A DNA stretch of 33,725 nt from Deltaproteobacteria bacterium (GCA_019314525.1 JAFCZD010000006.1:1-33725); one strand, 5' to 3'. Positions 1 through 8,219 are shown, counted from the stretch's first letter. The notes: generated from the letters alone by a model not told the origin. Program-made: numbers and translations.

Positions 1-1106
1 AGAAGCATCGTGAACGTCGTGCCTGAGCCAGGAAAACTCTCAACCTCGATAGAGCCTCCATGGCCTTGCACGATGGTGTAAACCGAGGCAAGTCCAAGCC
101 CAACCCCACAACCCAGCTCTTTGGTGGTGAAGAAGGGATCAAAAATGCGATCAAGGACGTCTGCCTCCATGCCTAGGCCGGTATCGCGAATCGTGACACG
201 CACGTAGCTCCCAACCGCGAGCTTGCCAAAGGGTTGCGAGAGCGTGGCGTTCTCCGCGTGGATCTCCAAGACCCCTCCACCAGGCATAGCCTGCCAGGCG
301 TTGAGATAGAGGTTCAGGAGCGCTTGTTCTATCTGCCCGCAATTTGCAAAGATGGGCTGCAGGTCAGGCTCACAGCAGACCTTGATGCTGACGTCCTTTT
401 TGGTGCGCCCCAGCATCTCGGCGCTGCTCTTCAAAAGCCCTCCGAGATCCATCCCGTGCTTCTGGAAGCCATCTCCGCTGGCGAAGCCCAAGAGCTGGCG
501 CGTCAAATTGGTGCCATTCTGCGCGTAGCGGTCGATGTTCTCTGCCAGCTGACGCTGGGGATGGTCAGGACCTAGCTCCCGCAACAAGAGCGACGCGGTG
601 CCCTGAATGCCCATCAACAAATTGTTGAAGTCGTGGGCGATTCCCCCTGCGAGCTTACCGATGGCTTCCATCTTCTGCGCCTGGAGGAGCTGGCGTTGCA
701 GACGAAGAGAGTCGGTGAGATCGTGCACCACGCCCTGGATCGCGGATTTGCCCTGATAGGTGACCACAGAGTTGGAGACCTCGACCTCGCGAATCGATCC
801 GTCTTTGTGCACCGCTCGATAGCGCATACGATCGCGCCCCGAGAGCTTGCCCGCGAAGTGTAGCTTGAGCCGCGCACGCAACTTGACGTGATCGCGTGCA
901 TCGACGATCTCCCAGAGGCTCTTCTGCAGCGCCTCCTGCTGCTCGTAGCCAAAGAGCTCACAGAGCCCCTCGTTGATGAAGATCAACTTAGAGCTGGCAG
1001 CATCGAGCAGGAAGTAGCCATCAAAGCTGCTCTCCACCAACGAGCGATGACGCAGCTCGCTCTCTTCTAGCTCTGTAGATTTCTTATGCTCGTCTCTCAA
1101 CAGCAC
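1..1106 (-). CDS. PAS-domain sensor histidine kinase (3' end beyond the window)
   Basis: Reading the minus strand in the frame whose codons begin (low coordinate) at multiples of three gives an uninterrupted protein from about 1106 to the left edge. It opens with a short coiled stretch, then a PAS domain (SLVESSFDGYFLL onward, with INEGLCELFGY) and a PAC-like end (HKDGSIREVEVS). A HisKA H-box follows (GKLAGGIAHDFNNLL; the His codon is at 633-635). The ATPase domain has an N-box (ALLNLYLNAWQAMPGGG), G1 (DTGLGM), F-box (FDPFFTTK) and G2 (GVGLGLA). All catalytic boxes are intact, so it should autophosphorylate. No membrane helix is seen, so it is probably cytoplasmic and senses through PAS. An in-frame stop lies at 1122-1124; the start is GTG at 1106 or TTG at 1100, the latter better placed behind GAGAGG. 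It follows the Ser/Thr kinase gene closely and probably shares its transcript. A receiver domain could follow past the edge. Confidence 0.9.
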   Translation of the reverse strand, partial: MLLRDEHKKSTELEESELRHRSLVESSFDGYFLLDAASSKLIFINEGLCELFGYEQQEALQKSLWEIVDARDHVKLRARLKLHFAGKLSGRDRMRYRAVHKDGSIREVEVSNSVVTYQGKSAIQGVVHDLTDSLRLQRQLLQAQKMEAIGKLAGGIAHDFNNLLMGIQGTASLLLRELGPDHPQRQLAENIDRYAQNGTNLTRQLLGFASGDGFQKHGMDLGGLLKSSAEMLGRTKKDVSIKVCCEPDLQPIFANCGQIEQALLNLYLNAWQAMPGGGVLEIHAENATLSQPFGKLAVGSYVRVTIRDTGLGMEADVLDRIFDPFFTTKELGCGVGLGLASVYTIVQGHGGSIEVESFPGSGTTFTML

Positions 1107-1121
1107 CCTCTCGGTTGGTCG

Positions 1122-1352
1122 CTAGTAGACCATGATGTGGCTGGTACTACCAGCGAGACGAACCTTGACAAAACTACCGACGCCGCCTGCCGTGGCGTCG
1201 AGGGCGCGATCCCTGACGCCCCCCTCGATGGCCTCGAGAACCGTAGCCCCGTGGCCGAGGACGGTGCGGGTCACTAGAAGGAGACTTGGAGTTCGGCGGA
1301 GGCAGGCGATGCTGGGCCCTGTTGGGTGGGAGACGCTTGGGTGTTTCCCCAT
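1122..1352 (-). pseudogene. alternative-frame tail of the Ser/Thr kinase (frameshift candidate)
   Basis: In this frame the minus strand encodes a hydrophobic and small-residue-rich tail, for example LGHGATVLEAIEGGVRDR and GSFVKVRLAGSTSHIMVY. Its codons mostly have purine first positions and G or C third positions, as real genes in this window do. The kinase frame over the same bases gives an Arg/Gly/Pro run. The frame change would lie roughly between 1275 and 1350. If read through, the kinase would end at 1122, only 15 bp before the histidine kinase GTG start. It could instead be a small overlapping gene starting inside the kinase, or a sequencing error. The domain itself is not recognised. 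Confidence 0.5.
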
Positions 1353-2415
1353 GAGGCCGACCCTCGGCCAAGGACTTCATCGCCATTTGCCCTTGCCGCA
1401 ACTGTCTCCGCAACCGATTTGACGCACGCTGTAGCGCGTTGAGACGGTCAGGGCGACGTGAAAGCCCGAGGGAGAGCAACGTGAAGATCAGCGGCCAGAG
1501 CACCACCTCCACGGCGAGTAGCCCCATATAGCCAAGGGTGCCGAAGACGCCCAACAGGATTGTCGCTGCGCTATCTTTATCAGTGGGGGGATAGATCGGA
1601 GCGGGCGTGGACAACGCCGGTACTGCAAGCGCGACACGATGGGCCTGCTTAATGGCTGCGCGCACCGCCTCGCTGTCCCTCAGACGCTCAGCTGGGTTCG
1701 GCTCAAGCATGCCATGGAGCACGTCACGCAAAGGCCCAGCCGTGAGCAACTGCTCAAGGTCGATCTTCAAGCCCTTGCGCGGCAGCTTGTCGGCCTCCAC
1801 ACCACAGGTCAAAGCAGCGAAGGTCGCCCCCAGCCCGTAGATATCGGTGGTAGGCAACGCTTCACCATAGAGCTGCTCTGGCGCCATATAGCCAAAGGTC
1901 CCCACCACAGTCGAGCCCCCTTCAGGGCGCAGCGCCACGCGCACCCCGCCAAAGTCCACCAAGGCCAGCTCGTCCTCTTCACTCAGGATCAAATTCGCGG
2001 GCTTGATATCGCGGTGGATCACGGGAGGCAGGCGGCTGTGAAGGTAGTGCAAAATCTCCAGCGCCTGGTCGAGCAGGCGCCAGATCGCCTCCTCGGAGAA
2101 GACCTTCCTGCGGACCAGCCAGGTGTTGAGGTTCTCACCCGCCAGAAGCTCCATCACCAACGCATATTTGCCTTGGTCCTCATCCGCAAAGGTGTCGAGA
2201 AATTCTGGAATGCCAGGGTGGTCGAGCCCACGCAGCACATCGCACTCACGCTCGAAGAGATCGAAACGCTTCCACTGACTGCCACGGAGGGTGAGCACTT
2301 TGATCGCCACCTCCTGCCCGGTGTCATCATCGCGCCCTCGATAGGTGTTGGCTTGTCCCCCTTCCCCAAGCGAGCTGATGAAGCTGTACCGGGGGTGGTG
2401 AAGGGGCTCTTTCAT
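1174..2415 (-). CDS. membrane-anchored Ser/Thr protein kinase, probably frameshifted near the 3' end
   Basis: This is an eukaryotic-like (Hanks-type) kinase with a complete catalytic core. The glycine loop is GEGGQANTYRG, the ATP lysine is K39 (VAIKVL), the catalytic loop is HRDIKPANL (134-142), the metal-binding DFG is 154-156 and APE is 178-180. After the kinase domain (about 10-260) a short linker leads to one or two hydrophobic segments (about 284-318), so it is probably tethered to the inner membrane with the kinase domain in the cytoplasm. The last 45-65 residues in this frame are an Arg/Pro-rich run typical of out-of-frame GC-rich DNA. Another minus-strand frame, ending at 1122, reads as normal protein there (see the separate entry). 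ATG 2415 is the start. The gene lies 64 bp after an RND gene and just before a histidine kinase, suggesting one signalling operon. Confidence 0.9.
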   Translation of the reverse strand: MKEPLHHPRYSFISSLGEGGQANTYRGRDDDTGQEVAIKVLTLRGSQWKRFDLFERECDVLRGLDHPGIPEFLDTFADEDQGKYALVMELLAGENLNTWLVRRKVFSEEAIWRLLDQALEILHYLHSRLPPVIHRDIKPANLILSEEDELALVDFGGVRVALRPEGGSTVVGTFGYMAPEQLYGEALPTTDIYGLGATFAALTCGVEADKLPRKGLKIDLEQLLTAGPLRDVLHGMLEPNPAERLRDSEAVRAAIKQAHRVALAVPALSTPAPIYPPTDKDSAATILLGVFGTLGYMGLLAVEVVLWPLIFTLLSLGLSRRPDRLNALQRASNRLRRQLRQGQMAMKSLAEGRPHGETPKRLPPNRAQHRLPPPNSKSPSSDPHRPRPRGYGSRGHRGGRQGSRPRRHGRRRR

Positions 2416-2479
2416 GGCGCAAGGAGTATATGCACACAGGGTGCTGCAGGGTAGCAGTTAGCGATTGTTACTAAGTCAG

Positions 2480-5062
2480 CTAAGCCGCCGAACGTGTGGA
2501 GCGTGCAGTGGAGCGTTCTCGTCCAACCTTGGCGCGCTGAACACTCTGCTGGCGGGCGCTGGAAGCGCCCATGCCACTAGCGAAAAACACAGCCTGATGG
2601 ATGCCACTCTGAGCGGCCTCGACGCTGCGTTCGGCAAACGCTCGAGCCAAGCCTGGAACCACGGCCACCGCTGGCCGCCCATCGCTCTCGAGGACTCGCA
2701 GCAGCGCCGGCAAGACCACGGTAGCCGTAACAAAGGTGGTACCGATACCGATCAAAGCCAATAAGCCCATCTGGTGCAGGCCCAGGTGATGAGCAACGAT
2801 GGCCGACCCAAAACCAATGGCGGTTGTGGCGGTGGAGAGCAAGGCAGCACGACCCGCAGTCGCCACAGCCTTGGGAATCGAACCCTCGCCGCGTGCCCGA
2901 TATGCATGCATCAGGTGCACAGCGTTGTCGATGCCGATTCCAAGGACGCTGGGCAACACCACAGCGTTGAAGAGGTTGAGCGGGATCTCGAAGAGCACCA
3001 TCACCCCCACCATGCAGGTCAGACCCAGCACCACCGATCCTCCTACGAGGAGCACATGATAGGGTCGGCGGAAGTCCAAAAAGAGAATCAGCAGCACCAC
3101 GAGACCAGCCACGACCATCACACGTGGCCCATCCTCGCGAATCAGCGAGATCACACGGGCCGCGATCAGGTTCTCATCCAAGAGAAGTCCAGCCACACCT
3201 GCGTGCTTCAGCGAAAGCATCACCTGGTCGAGATCTTTGGCCCAACTCGCGATGACACGATCGTTCCGCAGCTCCTTGCGAGGCCAGAGCAGCAGAAAGT
3301 ATTTGTTGCCATGGGCTGCCACCAGGCGGGAACGGAAGAAGTCCGGGACAGCCTCAGGTCCCCAAGCTTCCGCGCCTGCTGCGACATAAACCTGCTGTGC
3401 TTGATGCGCATCCTCCAGTGAGAAATCCCCCAGCTCGAGGGCGCGCTCCAGCTCCTGGCGAATCTCACCGCTGAGCGCGAGGCGCCGCTCAAGATCGCTT
3501 GGCACCAAAGACGCCAATGAAAACACGCGCTCGATGAGCCCATCCCGCTGGTCGGAGATCTGCTGCCGAATCAGCGACTCGGCGCGGCGAGCTTGTTTCA
3601 GACCGTCCACCATGATCAGCGCAGGGGCGAGGGAGCCTCCCAGCTCTTTGGTGATATAGTCGTCGAAGGCGACTGCCGCTGAGCTTCCCTTGAGTCGATG
3701 AAAATCGTTGTAGAAGCGCACCTCGGAGGTCTTTGTGGCAGCGAAGATCGCGAAACCGAAGCCTGCCAGCACCATCGCCCAAGCCAAAGGCCGCGCGAGG
3801 GGGCGGGTATTTTTCAGGCGTGCCATGCCACGCCTGTCCACAGTGCTCCGGCCCTTCAGAAGCACGGTCAAGGCCGGCAAGACGAGGAAGGTGGTGAGGA
3901 GGGTCAACACCACCCCCACTGCGGCGATCAGGCCATACTCGGAGAACCCTCGGAAGTCAGCCACCATCAGCGCGAGGAATGCGCCTGCTGTGGTCAGGGC
4001 AGCCGTGAGACAGGGTTTGAAAGTAGCAGGCAAGGCACGTCGCATGGCTGCCACACGCTGGGTGCGTGCGTCGCTCTTCGTGTGGTCTACCGCCAGTTCA
4101 TCCAGATAGCGCAGATAAAGGTGGATCCCAAAGTCAACGCCAAGCCCCACCAACGCAGCCACCATGAAGCCGGAGACCAGATTGAGGTGGCCCACCAGCA
4201 CGCGCGCCACAGCCAGCGTCACCAAGATTCCGACAACCAGGGGTAGGCCAACGATGAGCACTGCCACCCACCGGCGAGTCACGAGAGTGATCAGACCGAT
4301 GGCGAGAATCAACGCGATCAACGAGGCCAACGACAGGTCCTTGGCCATCTGCTCATTCTCTTCGAGGTTCACCAAGAGGCTGCCCGCGTAGCGCACCTCG
4401 AGGCCCGCATAAGCGCTGCCCATGGTGTCGCTCACGATGGATTGGATGCCGGCAAAGATGCGGCGTCCCTCGGCAAGCTCGGAGGAGGCTGCGTTGGGCT
4501 TGACCATCACCATCAGGTAACGGCCATCACTCGTTGTGCGGGTGCGTGAAGGCTTACGTTCGTTAAAACGCGCTTTGAGCGTCGCCAAGGGGCTCGCTTG
4601 TTTTGGCTGCTCATCGTCGAGATCGATAAGCATGGGGTTGGCTTTGGCCTTCGCCGCCCGGATCTCCCGCCCGAGCTCGTCACGGATCTCTGTCAATGTC
4701 TCGGCCGAGAGCAGCAGCAGGCCGCCTTGCTCGAAGAAATCGACAGGAAACTCAGCTTGGGCCCAGCGAACTTGGGAGCTGGCGTTGAGCCGCTTCACCA
4801 AGCGCCGTGCGAAAGGCAAGCGCTTGTTCTTGTCACCACCAATGGCGATCACCAGCTCAGAGGTGCCTCCAGTGAAGCGACGCACCTCTTTAATCGCCTT
4901 GATTTCTTTGGCATTTTCTGGAAGAAGCGCGAGATAGCTCGACTCGAAACGCAACCCTGTGACCACAACGGCTGCTCCAAGAGCCAGGACAAGGGCCAAT
5001 AGCAAATAGCGACCCGGATGTTGGGTTAGAGACTCGGCATATCGTGTGAGAAAACGCTGCAT
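2480..5062 (-). CDS. RND/MMPL-family permease (HAE3-like), copy A
   Basis: This 860-residue inner-membrane protein has the duplicated RND layout. There is an N-terminal helix (about 18-36), a first periplasmic loop, a block of helices with GLGVDFGIHLYLRYLDE, then a second helix and loop and a second block with GIGIDNAVHLMHAYRA. HAE3/MMPL proteins use the proton-motive force to move lipids or other hydrophobic molecules out of the inner membrane. Both half-protein motifs keep the acidic residue expected on helices 4 and 10, so the proton relay looks intact in both halves. No adaptor or outer-membrane partner is adjacent. The kinase genes follow it at 64 bp. ATG 5062 is the start. The substrate is unknown; the last roughly 45 residues are polar and may be a cytoplasmic tail. 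Confidence 0.93.
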   Translation of the reverse strand: MQRFLTRYAESLTQHPGRYLLLALVLALGAAVVVTGLRFESSYLALLPENAKEIKAIKEVRRFTGGTSELVIAIGGDKNKRLPFARRLVKRLNASSQVRWAQAEFPVDFFEQGGLLLLSAETLTEIRDELGREIRAAKAKANPMLIDLDDEQPKQASPLATLKARFNERKPSRTRTTSDGRYLMVMVKPNAASSELAEGRRIFAGIQSIVSDTMGSAYAGLEVRYAGSLLVNLEENEQMAKDLSLASLIALILAIGLITLVTRRWVAVLIVGLPLVVGILVTLAVARVLVGHLNLVSGFMVAALVGLGVDFGIHLYLRYLDELAVDHTKSDARTQRVAAMRRALPATFKPCLTAALTTAGAFLALMVADFRGFSEYGLIAAVGVVLTLLTTFLVLPALTVLLKGRSTVDRRGMARLKNTRPLARPLAWAMVLAGFGFAIFAATKTSEVRFYNDFHRLKGSSAAVAFDDYITKELGGSLAPALIMVDGLKQARRAESLIRQQISDQRDGLIERVFSLASLVPSDLERRLALSGEIRQELERALELGDFSLEDAHQAQQVYVAAGAEAWGPEAVPDFFRSRLVAAHGNKYFLLLWPRKELRNDRVIASWAKDLDQVMLSLKHAGVAGLLLDENLIAARVISLIREDGPRVMVVAGLVVLLILFLDFRRPYHVLLVGGSVVLGLTCMVGVMVLFEIPLNLFNAVVLPSVLGIGIDNAVHLMHAYRARGEGSIPKAVATAGRAALLSTATTAIGFGSAIVAHHLGLHQMGLLALIGIGTTFVTATVVLPALLRVLESDGRPAVAVVPGLARAFAERSVEAAQSGIHQAVFFASGMGASSARQQSVQRAKVGRERSTARSTRSAA

Positions 5063-5394
5063 ACCTACTGCTCGTACCGCCGTTCTTGGTTTACTCAGGT
5101 TTTATGTGTAGCAAGCAAGCTCCACGCCAGACTCTAACCTGTTGACATCACATAAACTCATGAGATCACTTGTGTGAATTTCCAACACACTTTTCATGAG
5201 GTGGTAACACCTGTTAACGATCCACTAGCCCTGATGACTGTTACTCACGAATCTTACCCTGAGTACCATCACCACCGAAAAAACCGACTCTCACAAAGCG
5301 AGGCTATGACACATCCGCAGGCCGAAAACCATGAACAGGTTCACACTCCTCTGCGATCTCCTGATCTATTTTGAACAGGAGGAGAACGAACGCT

Positions 5395-5421
5395 ATGCGA
5401 CTTCTAACTCCAGGTGACTAG
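5395..5421 (+). CDS. 8-codon leader peptide upstream of the cytochrome gene
   Basis: An ATG at 5395 follows a near-perfect ribosome binding site (AGGAGGAG, 5377-5384) at 10 bp and opens a frame encoding MRLLTPGD before TAG at 5419-5421. It ends 59 bp before the cytochrome start. Its ribosome binding site is stronger than that of the cytochrome itself, and its stop codon lies inside an inverted repeat. This is the layout of an attenuator or translational-coupling leader. The peptide has no run of one amino acid and no Cys or Cys-His motif to hint at what is sensed. It could be fortuitous. Confidence 0.45.
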   Translation: MRLLTPGD

Positions 5422-5471
5422 ACGCACTGCGTCGTCTAAGTCTAAAGTGCTGCTGCTTTGTAGGACTTTAG
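5419..5471 (+). promoter_or_regulatory. nested inverted repeats between leader ORF and cytochrome start
   Basis: TAGACG (5419-5424) can pair with CGTCTA (5433-5438), and within it GACGC pairs with GCGTC (5421-5433). A tandem GTCTAA repeat follows (5434-5439 and 5440-5445). CTAAAG (5442-5447) can pair either with CTTT (5456-5459, partly) or fully with CTTTAG (5466-5471). The latter overlaps the first bases of the cytochrome ribosome binding site AGGAG (5470-5474). The first stem contains the leader stop codon, so a ribosome there would melt it. A regulatory switch is inferred; only the pairings are seen. Confidence 0.4.
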
Positions 5472-5480
5472 GAGACGCCC

Positions 5481-8219
5481 ATGCGCCACTTCATGATCGT
5501 GATGACTCTCGCTGCCTTGCTGGGGGCCTGCAGTGACAGTTCAACGCCCATCATTGACGGCGGGGTGCTCGACAAGGCCGTTAACCGCCTTGAGGCAGGG
5601 CAACGCCCTGACAGCTACCTGGGAGACTTTGGCCTCACCGAGCCTGGCTGCAATGTGTGTCATGGGGATAAAACCAACCCGGCACCACCCAGGAGCCTTG
5701 GTGGCGAGACAGCCACCAACAACAAGGCGGTTGGCGCCCACCAGGCCCACCTTGGCAGCTCGGATTGGCGCGCGCCCATGCGCTGCGACGACTGCCACCA
5801 GGTGCCAAAATCCTATGTCGACCCTGGACACCTGGATACGGCGCTGCCCGCCGAGCTCACCTTTTCGCCCCTCAGCAAGACTGACGGCGCCGCGCCAACC
5901 TGGGATGGCACAAGCTGCAGCGGTACCTATTGTCATGGTGCCACACTCAAAGGCGGCCGACACACCTCCCCCATTTGGACGCTGGTGGATGGGTCTCAGG
6001 TGGCCTGCTCGAGCTGCCACGGCTTCCCGCCCGCTGAGCCCCACCCCCAGAGCTACACCTGCGCCGATTGTCATGGGGCGGTGGTGAACAGCGAGAACAC
6101 GATCATCACACCCAACCTACACATTGATGGTAAGCTGCAGCTGGAAAATATCCACGCTGAAGGTTACGCCTCAGGCTCGCTACATGGCAAAGACTTCAAC
6201 CAGAAGCCCGAGGGCTGCGGCAGCGCGAGCTGTCATGGTGACGAGCTCGCCGGAGCGGCAGGGCCAAGCTGCAGTACTTGTCATCCAGGCTGGCAAACAA
6301 GCTGCTCGTTCTGTCACGGCGGCGCAGACAACACCACCGGCGCACCACCAAAATCTGTGGCCAACGCCACGGCTGTGAGTGTCCGTGGGGTGGGCGCCCA
6401 CAGCGCTCACTTGAAGACGTCTACCTGGCGTGCTCCCGTCAACTGCACCGACTGCCATCGAGTCCCCAACGCGCTCTTCGACACCGGCCACCTTGGGCCT
6501 GCACCTGCCGAACTCTCCTTCTCCGCCCTGAGCCGCAGCGACAACGCCACGCCGAGCTTCGACGGCACCACCTGCAGCGGTACCTATTGTCATGGCGCGA
6601 CCATGACCGGCGGGCAGCACAGCGCGCCCACCTGGACCACCGTCGACGGCACACAAACCACCTGCACCGGCTGCCATGGCATGCCCCCCGCCGGCACACA
6701 CCCCACGAGCAGCGCCTGCTCTGTTTGCCACGCAGCCGTGGTCAACGCGAGCAATCGAATCATCGCCGCAAACCTGCACATCGACGGCACGGTGCAGCTC
6801 TCACAGATCCACCCCAAGGGCTACGCGGCGGGCGACCAACATGGCCCAGATTTCAACAGCGCCCCTCAGAGCTGCAAAACAGCCTCTTGCCATGGTGACA
6901 CCCTGCTCGGTGGCGCAGGGCCCAGCTGCCAGAGTTGTCACGCCAACTGGCAGACCAACTGCACCTTCTGTCATGGCGGCACCGACAACACCACGGGTGC
7001 ACCACCCGAATCCGTCGCGGGCGGCACAGCCACCACCCTGCGCAATGTGGGTGCACACAGCGCGCACCTCAAGAGCACCTCGAGCTGGTATAAGACCTTC
7101 GTCTGCACCGACTGCCACGTGAAGCCAGCGACCCTCGAGGCATCAGGGCACCTCGGCCCAGCACCGGCAGAGCTCTCATTCTCCAATTTTGTGCGCAGCG
7201 ACGGCGCCAACCCTCAATGGACAGGCACCACCTGCAGCGGCACCTATTGCCATGGCGCGACCATGGACGGCGGTCAGCACAGCGCGCCCACCTGGACCAC
7301 CGTTGATGGCACACAGGTCACCTGCACCGGCTGCCATGGCATGCCCCCCGGGGGATCCCACCCGGCGAGCAGCGCCTGCTCTGTTTGCCACTCAGAGGTC
7401 GTCAACGCGAGCAATCAAATCATCGGCGCGAACCTACACATCGATGGCATCGTACAGGCCAGCGCGAACCACCCTGCAGGCTACGGAAACAACGACGTGC
7501 ACGGCAAAGACTTCGAGGCCAGCCCTGAGAGTTGCAAGGGCGCGGCCTGTCATGGCGACACCTACCTCGGCGGCGCGGGGACAAGTTGCGAAAGCTGCCA
7601 CCCAGGCTGGCGCAAGGACTGCACGTTTTGCCACGGCGGCACCGACAATACTACAGGAGCACCGCCCCTAGACCTTGGTGACAACACCGCCAGCACCTCG
7701 GCGGGCGTGGGTGCCCACTCGAGGCATGTGATGACCACCAACCACGAAGCCTACGCTTGCACCACCTGTCACCCTGACTACCAAGATGCCCTCGACGCGG
7801 GGCACCTCGCAGACAACGCGGGCGATGTGACCTTTGGCGGCATCGCGGCCGGGGCAACCTATGACGCAAACGCCAACACCTGCAACAACGTCTACTGCCA
7901 CGGCAACGGGCGCGGTGACAACGGCAGCGCCACGTGGACAGGGAGCCTCACCGGCGGCTGCTCTGCCTGTCACGACGATCGCAGCGATGGCGATGGCATG
8001 ACGCTCTCGGGCGCCCACGACGAGCATGTGATCGGCGAAGGCTACAGCTGCGCACTCTGCCACAGCTGCGTCACCACAGGTGACACCATCACCACACCCA
8101 CCGCCCACGTGAACGGCACCGTGGAGATTTGTGCCATGACGCGGATCAACTGGGACCTGCAGAACAAACGCTGCTCACCGCCCTTCGGCCCCTGCCACAA
8201 TACCCTCGACTGGTATTAG
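5481..8219 (+). CDS. large multihaem c-type cytochrome lipoprotein with CxxCH/CxxxxCH repeats
   Basis: This 912-residue secreted lipoprotein has a signal peptide with lipobox LLGAC (Cys17). I count 19 CxxCH sites, seven CxxxxCH sites (CSGTYCH three times, CGSASCH, CKTASCH, CKGAACH, CNNVYCH) and one possible CX6CH at 898-906, so up to 26-27 haems. The body is three full tandem repeats of 218-220 residues plus a divergent fourth, each starting with CxxCHGG. Each contains VGAHxxHL (likely distal haem ligands), CSGTYCHGAT, CxxCHGxPP and NLHIDG. This is the Geobacter-type CxxxxCH/CxxCH family associated with outer-surface electron transfer. The ribosome binding site AGGAG (5470-5474) sits 6 bp before ATG. 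No porin or cytochrome-maturation gene is adjacent. Its electron partner and terminal acceptor are unknown; an envelope or extracellular electron conduit is inferred. Confidence 0.95.
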   Translation: MRHFMIVMTLAALLGACSDSSTPIIDGGVLDKAVNRLEAGQRPDSYLGDFGLTEPGCNVCHGDKTNPAPPRSLGGETATNNKAVGAHQAHLGSSDWRAPMRCDDCHQVPKSYVDPGHLDTALPAELTFSPLSKTDGAAPTWDGTSCSGTYCHGATLKGGRHTSPIWTLVDGSQVACSSCHGFPPAEPHPQSYTCADCHGAVVNSENTIITPNLHIDGKLQLENIHAEGYASGSLHGKDFNQKPEGCGSASCHGDELAGAAGPSCSTCHPGWQTSCSFCHGGADNTTGAPPKSVANATAVSVRGVGAHSAHLKTSTWRAPVNCTDCHRVPNALFDTGHLGPAPAELSFSALSRSDNATPSFDGTTCSGTYCHGATMTGGQHSAPTWTTVDGTQTTCTGCHGMPPAGTHPTSSACSVCHAAVVNASNRIIAANLHIDGTVQLSQIHPKGYAAGDQHGPDFNSAPQSCKTASCHGDTLLGGAGPSCQSCHANWQTNCTFCHGGTDNTTGAPPESVAGGTATTLRNVGAHSAHLKSTSSWYKTFVCTDCHVKPATLEASGHLGPAPAELSFSNFVRSDGANPQWTGTTCSGTYCHGATMDGGQHSAPTWTTVDGTQVTCTGCHGMPPGGSHPASSACSVCHSEVVNASNQIIGANLHIDGIVQASANHPAGYGNNDVHGKDFEASPESCKGAACHGDTYLGGAGTSCESCHPGWRKDCTFCHGGTDNTTGAPPLDLGDNTASTSAGVGAHSRHVMTTNHEAYACTTCHPDYQDALDAGHLADNAGDVTFGGIAAGATYDANANTCNNVYCHGNGRGDNGSATWTGSLTGGCSACHDDRSDGDGMTLSGAHDEHVIGEGYSCALCHSCVTTGDTITTPTAHVNGTVEICAMTRINWDLQNKRCSPPFGPCHNTLDWY
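6303..7619 (+). repeat. tandem 657-660 bp internal repeats in the cytochrome gene
   Basis: Two adjacent units (6303-6959 and 6960-7619) are very similar at the DNA level. For example, the segment around 6562-6690 recurs almost unchanged 660 bp later at 7222-7350, including many third codon positions. The unit at 5649-6302 and the partial one from 7620 are more diverged. This indicates a recent duplication of one haem module in an older tandem array. Confidence 0.85.

Larger units (their letters stand above)
5063..5480. promoter_or_regulatory. divergent intergenic region and cytochrome leader
   Basis: This 418-bp stretch separates the RND operon from the cytochrome gene and is visibly richer in A/T than its surroundings, as expected for two divergent promoters. 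TTGACA at 5142-5147 matches a sigma-70 -35 box, but I see no convincing -10 element at the right spacing. The 3' part (about 5371-5480) holds a short translated leader and inverted repeats, listed separately. A 66-codon frame at 5174-5374 is His-rich, lacks a ribosome binding site and is probably not a gene. I find no match to the c-di-GMP (GEMM) riboswitch consensus. Confidence 0.55.

Noticed and set aside
1639-2454. 271-codon plus-strand frame over the Ser/Thr kinase
   Set aside because: Antisense shadow of a kinase with all catalytic motifs intact.
5142-5170. TTGACA as a sigma-70 promoter for the cytochrome
   Set aside because: The -35 box is perfect but no acceptable -10 hexamer lies 16-18 bp downstream.
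5174-5374. 66-codon open frame in the cytochrome upstream region
   Set aside because: GTG start, no ribosome binding site, His-rich composition unlike neighbouring genes; most likely untranslated leader or promoter DNA.
5395-5480. c-di-GMP (GEMM) riboswitch before the multihaem cytochrome, as in Geobacter
   Set aside because: GACGCA occurs, but the required paired receptor and tetraloop sequences of the GEMM consensus are absent.
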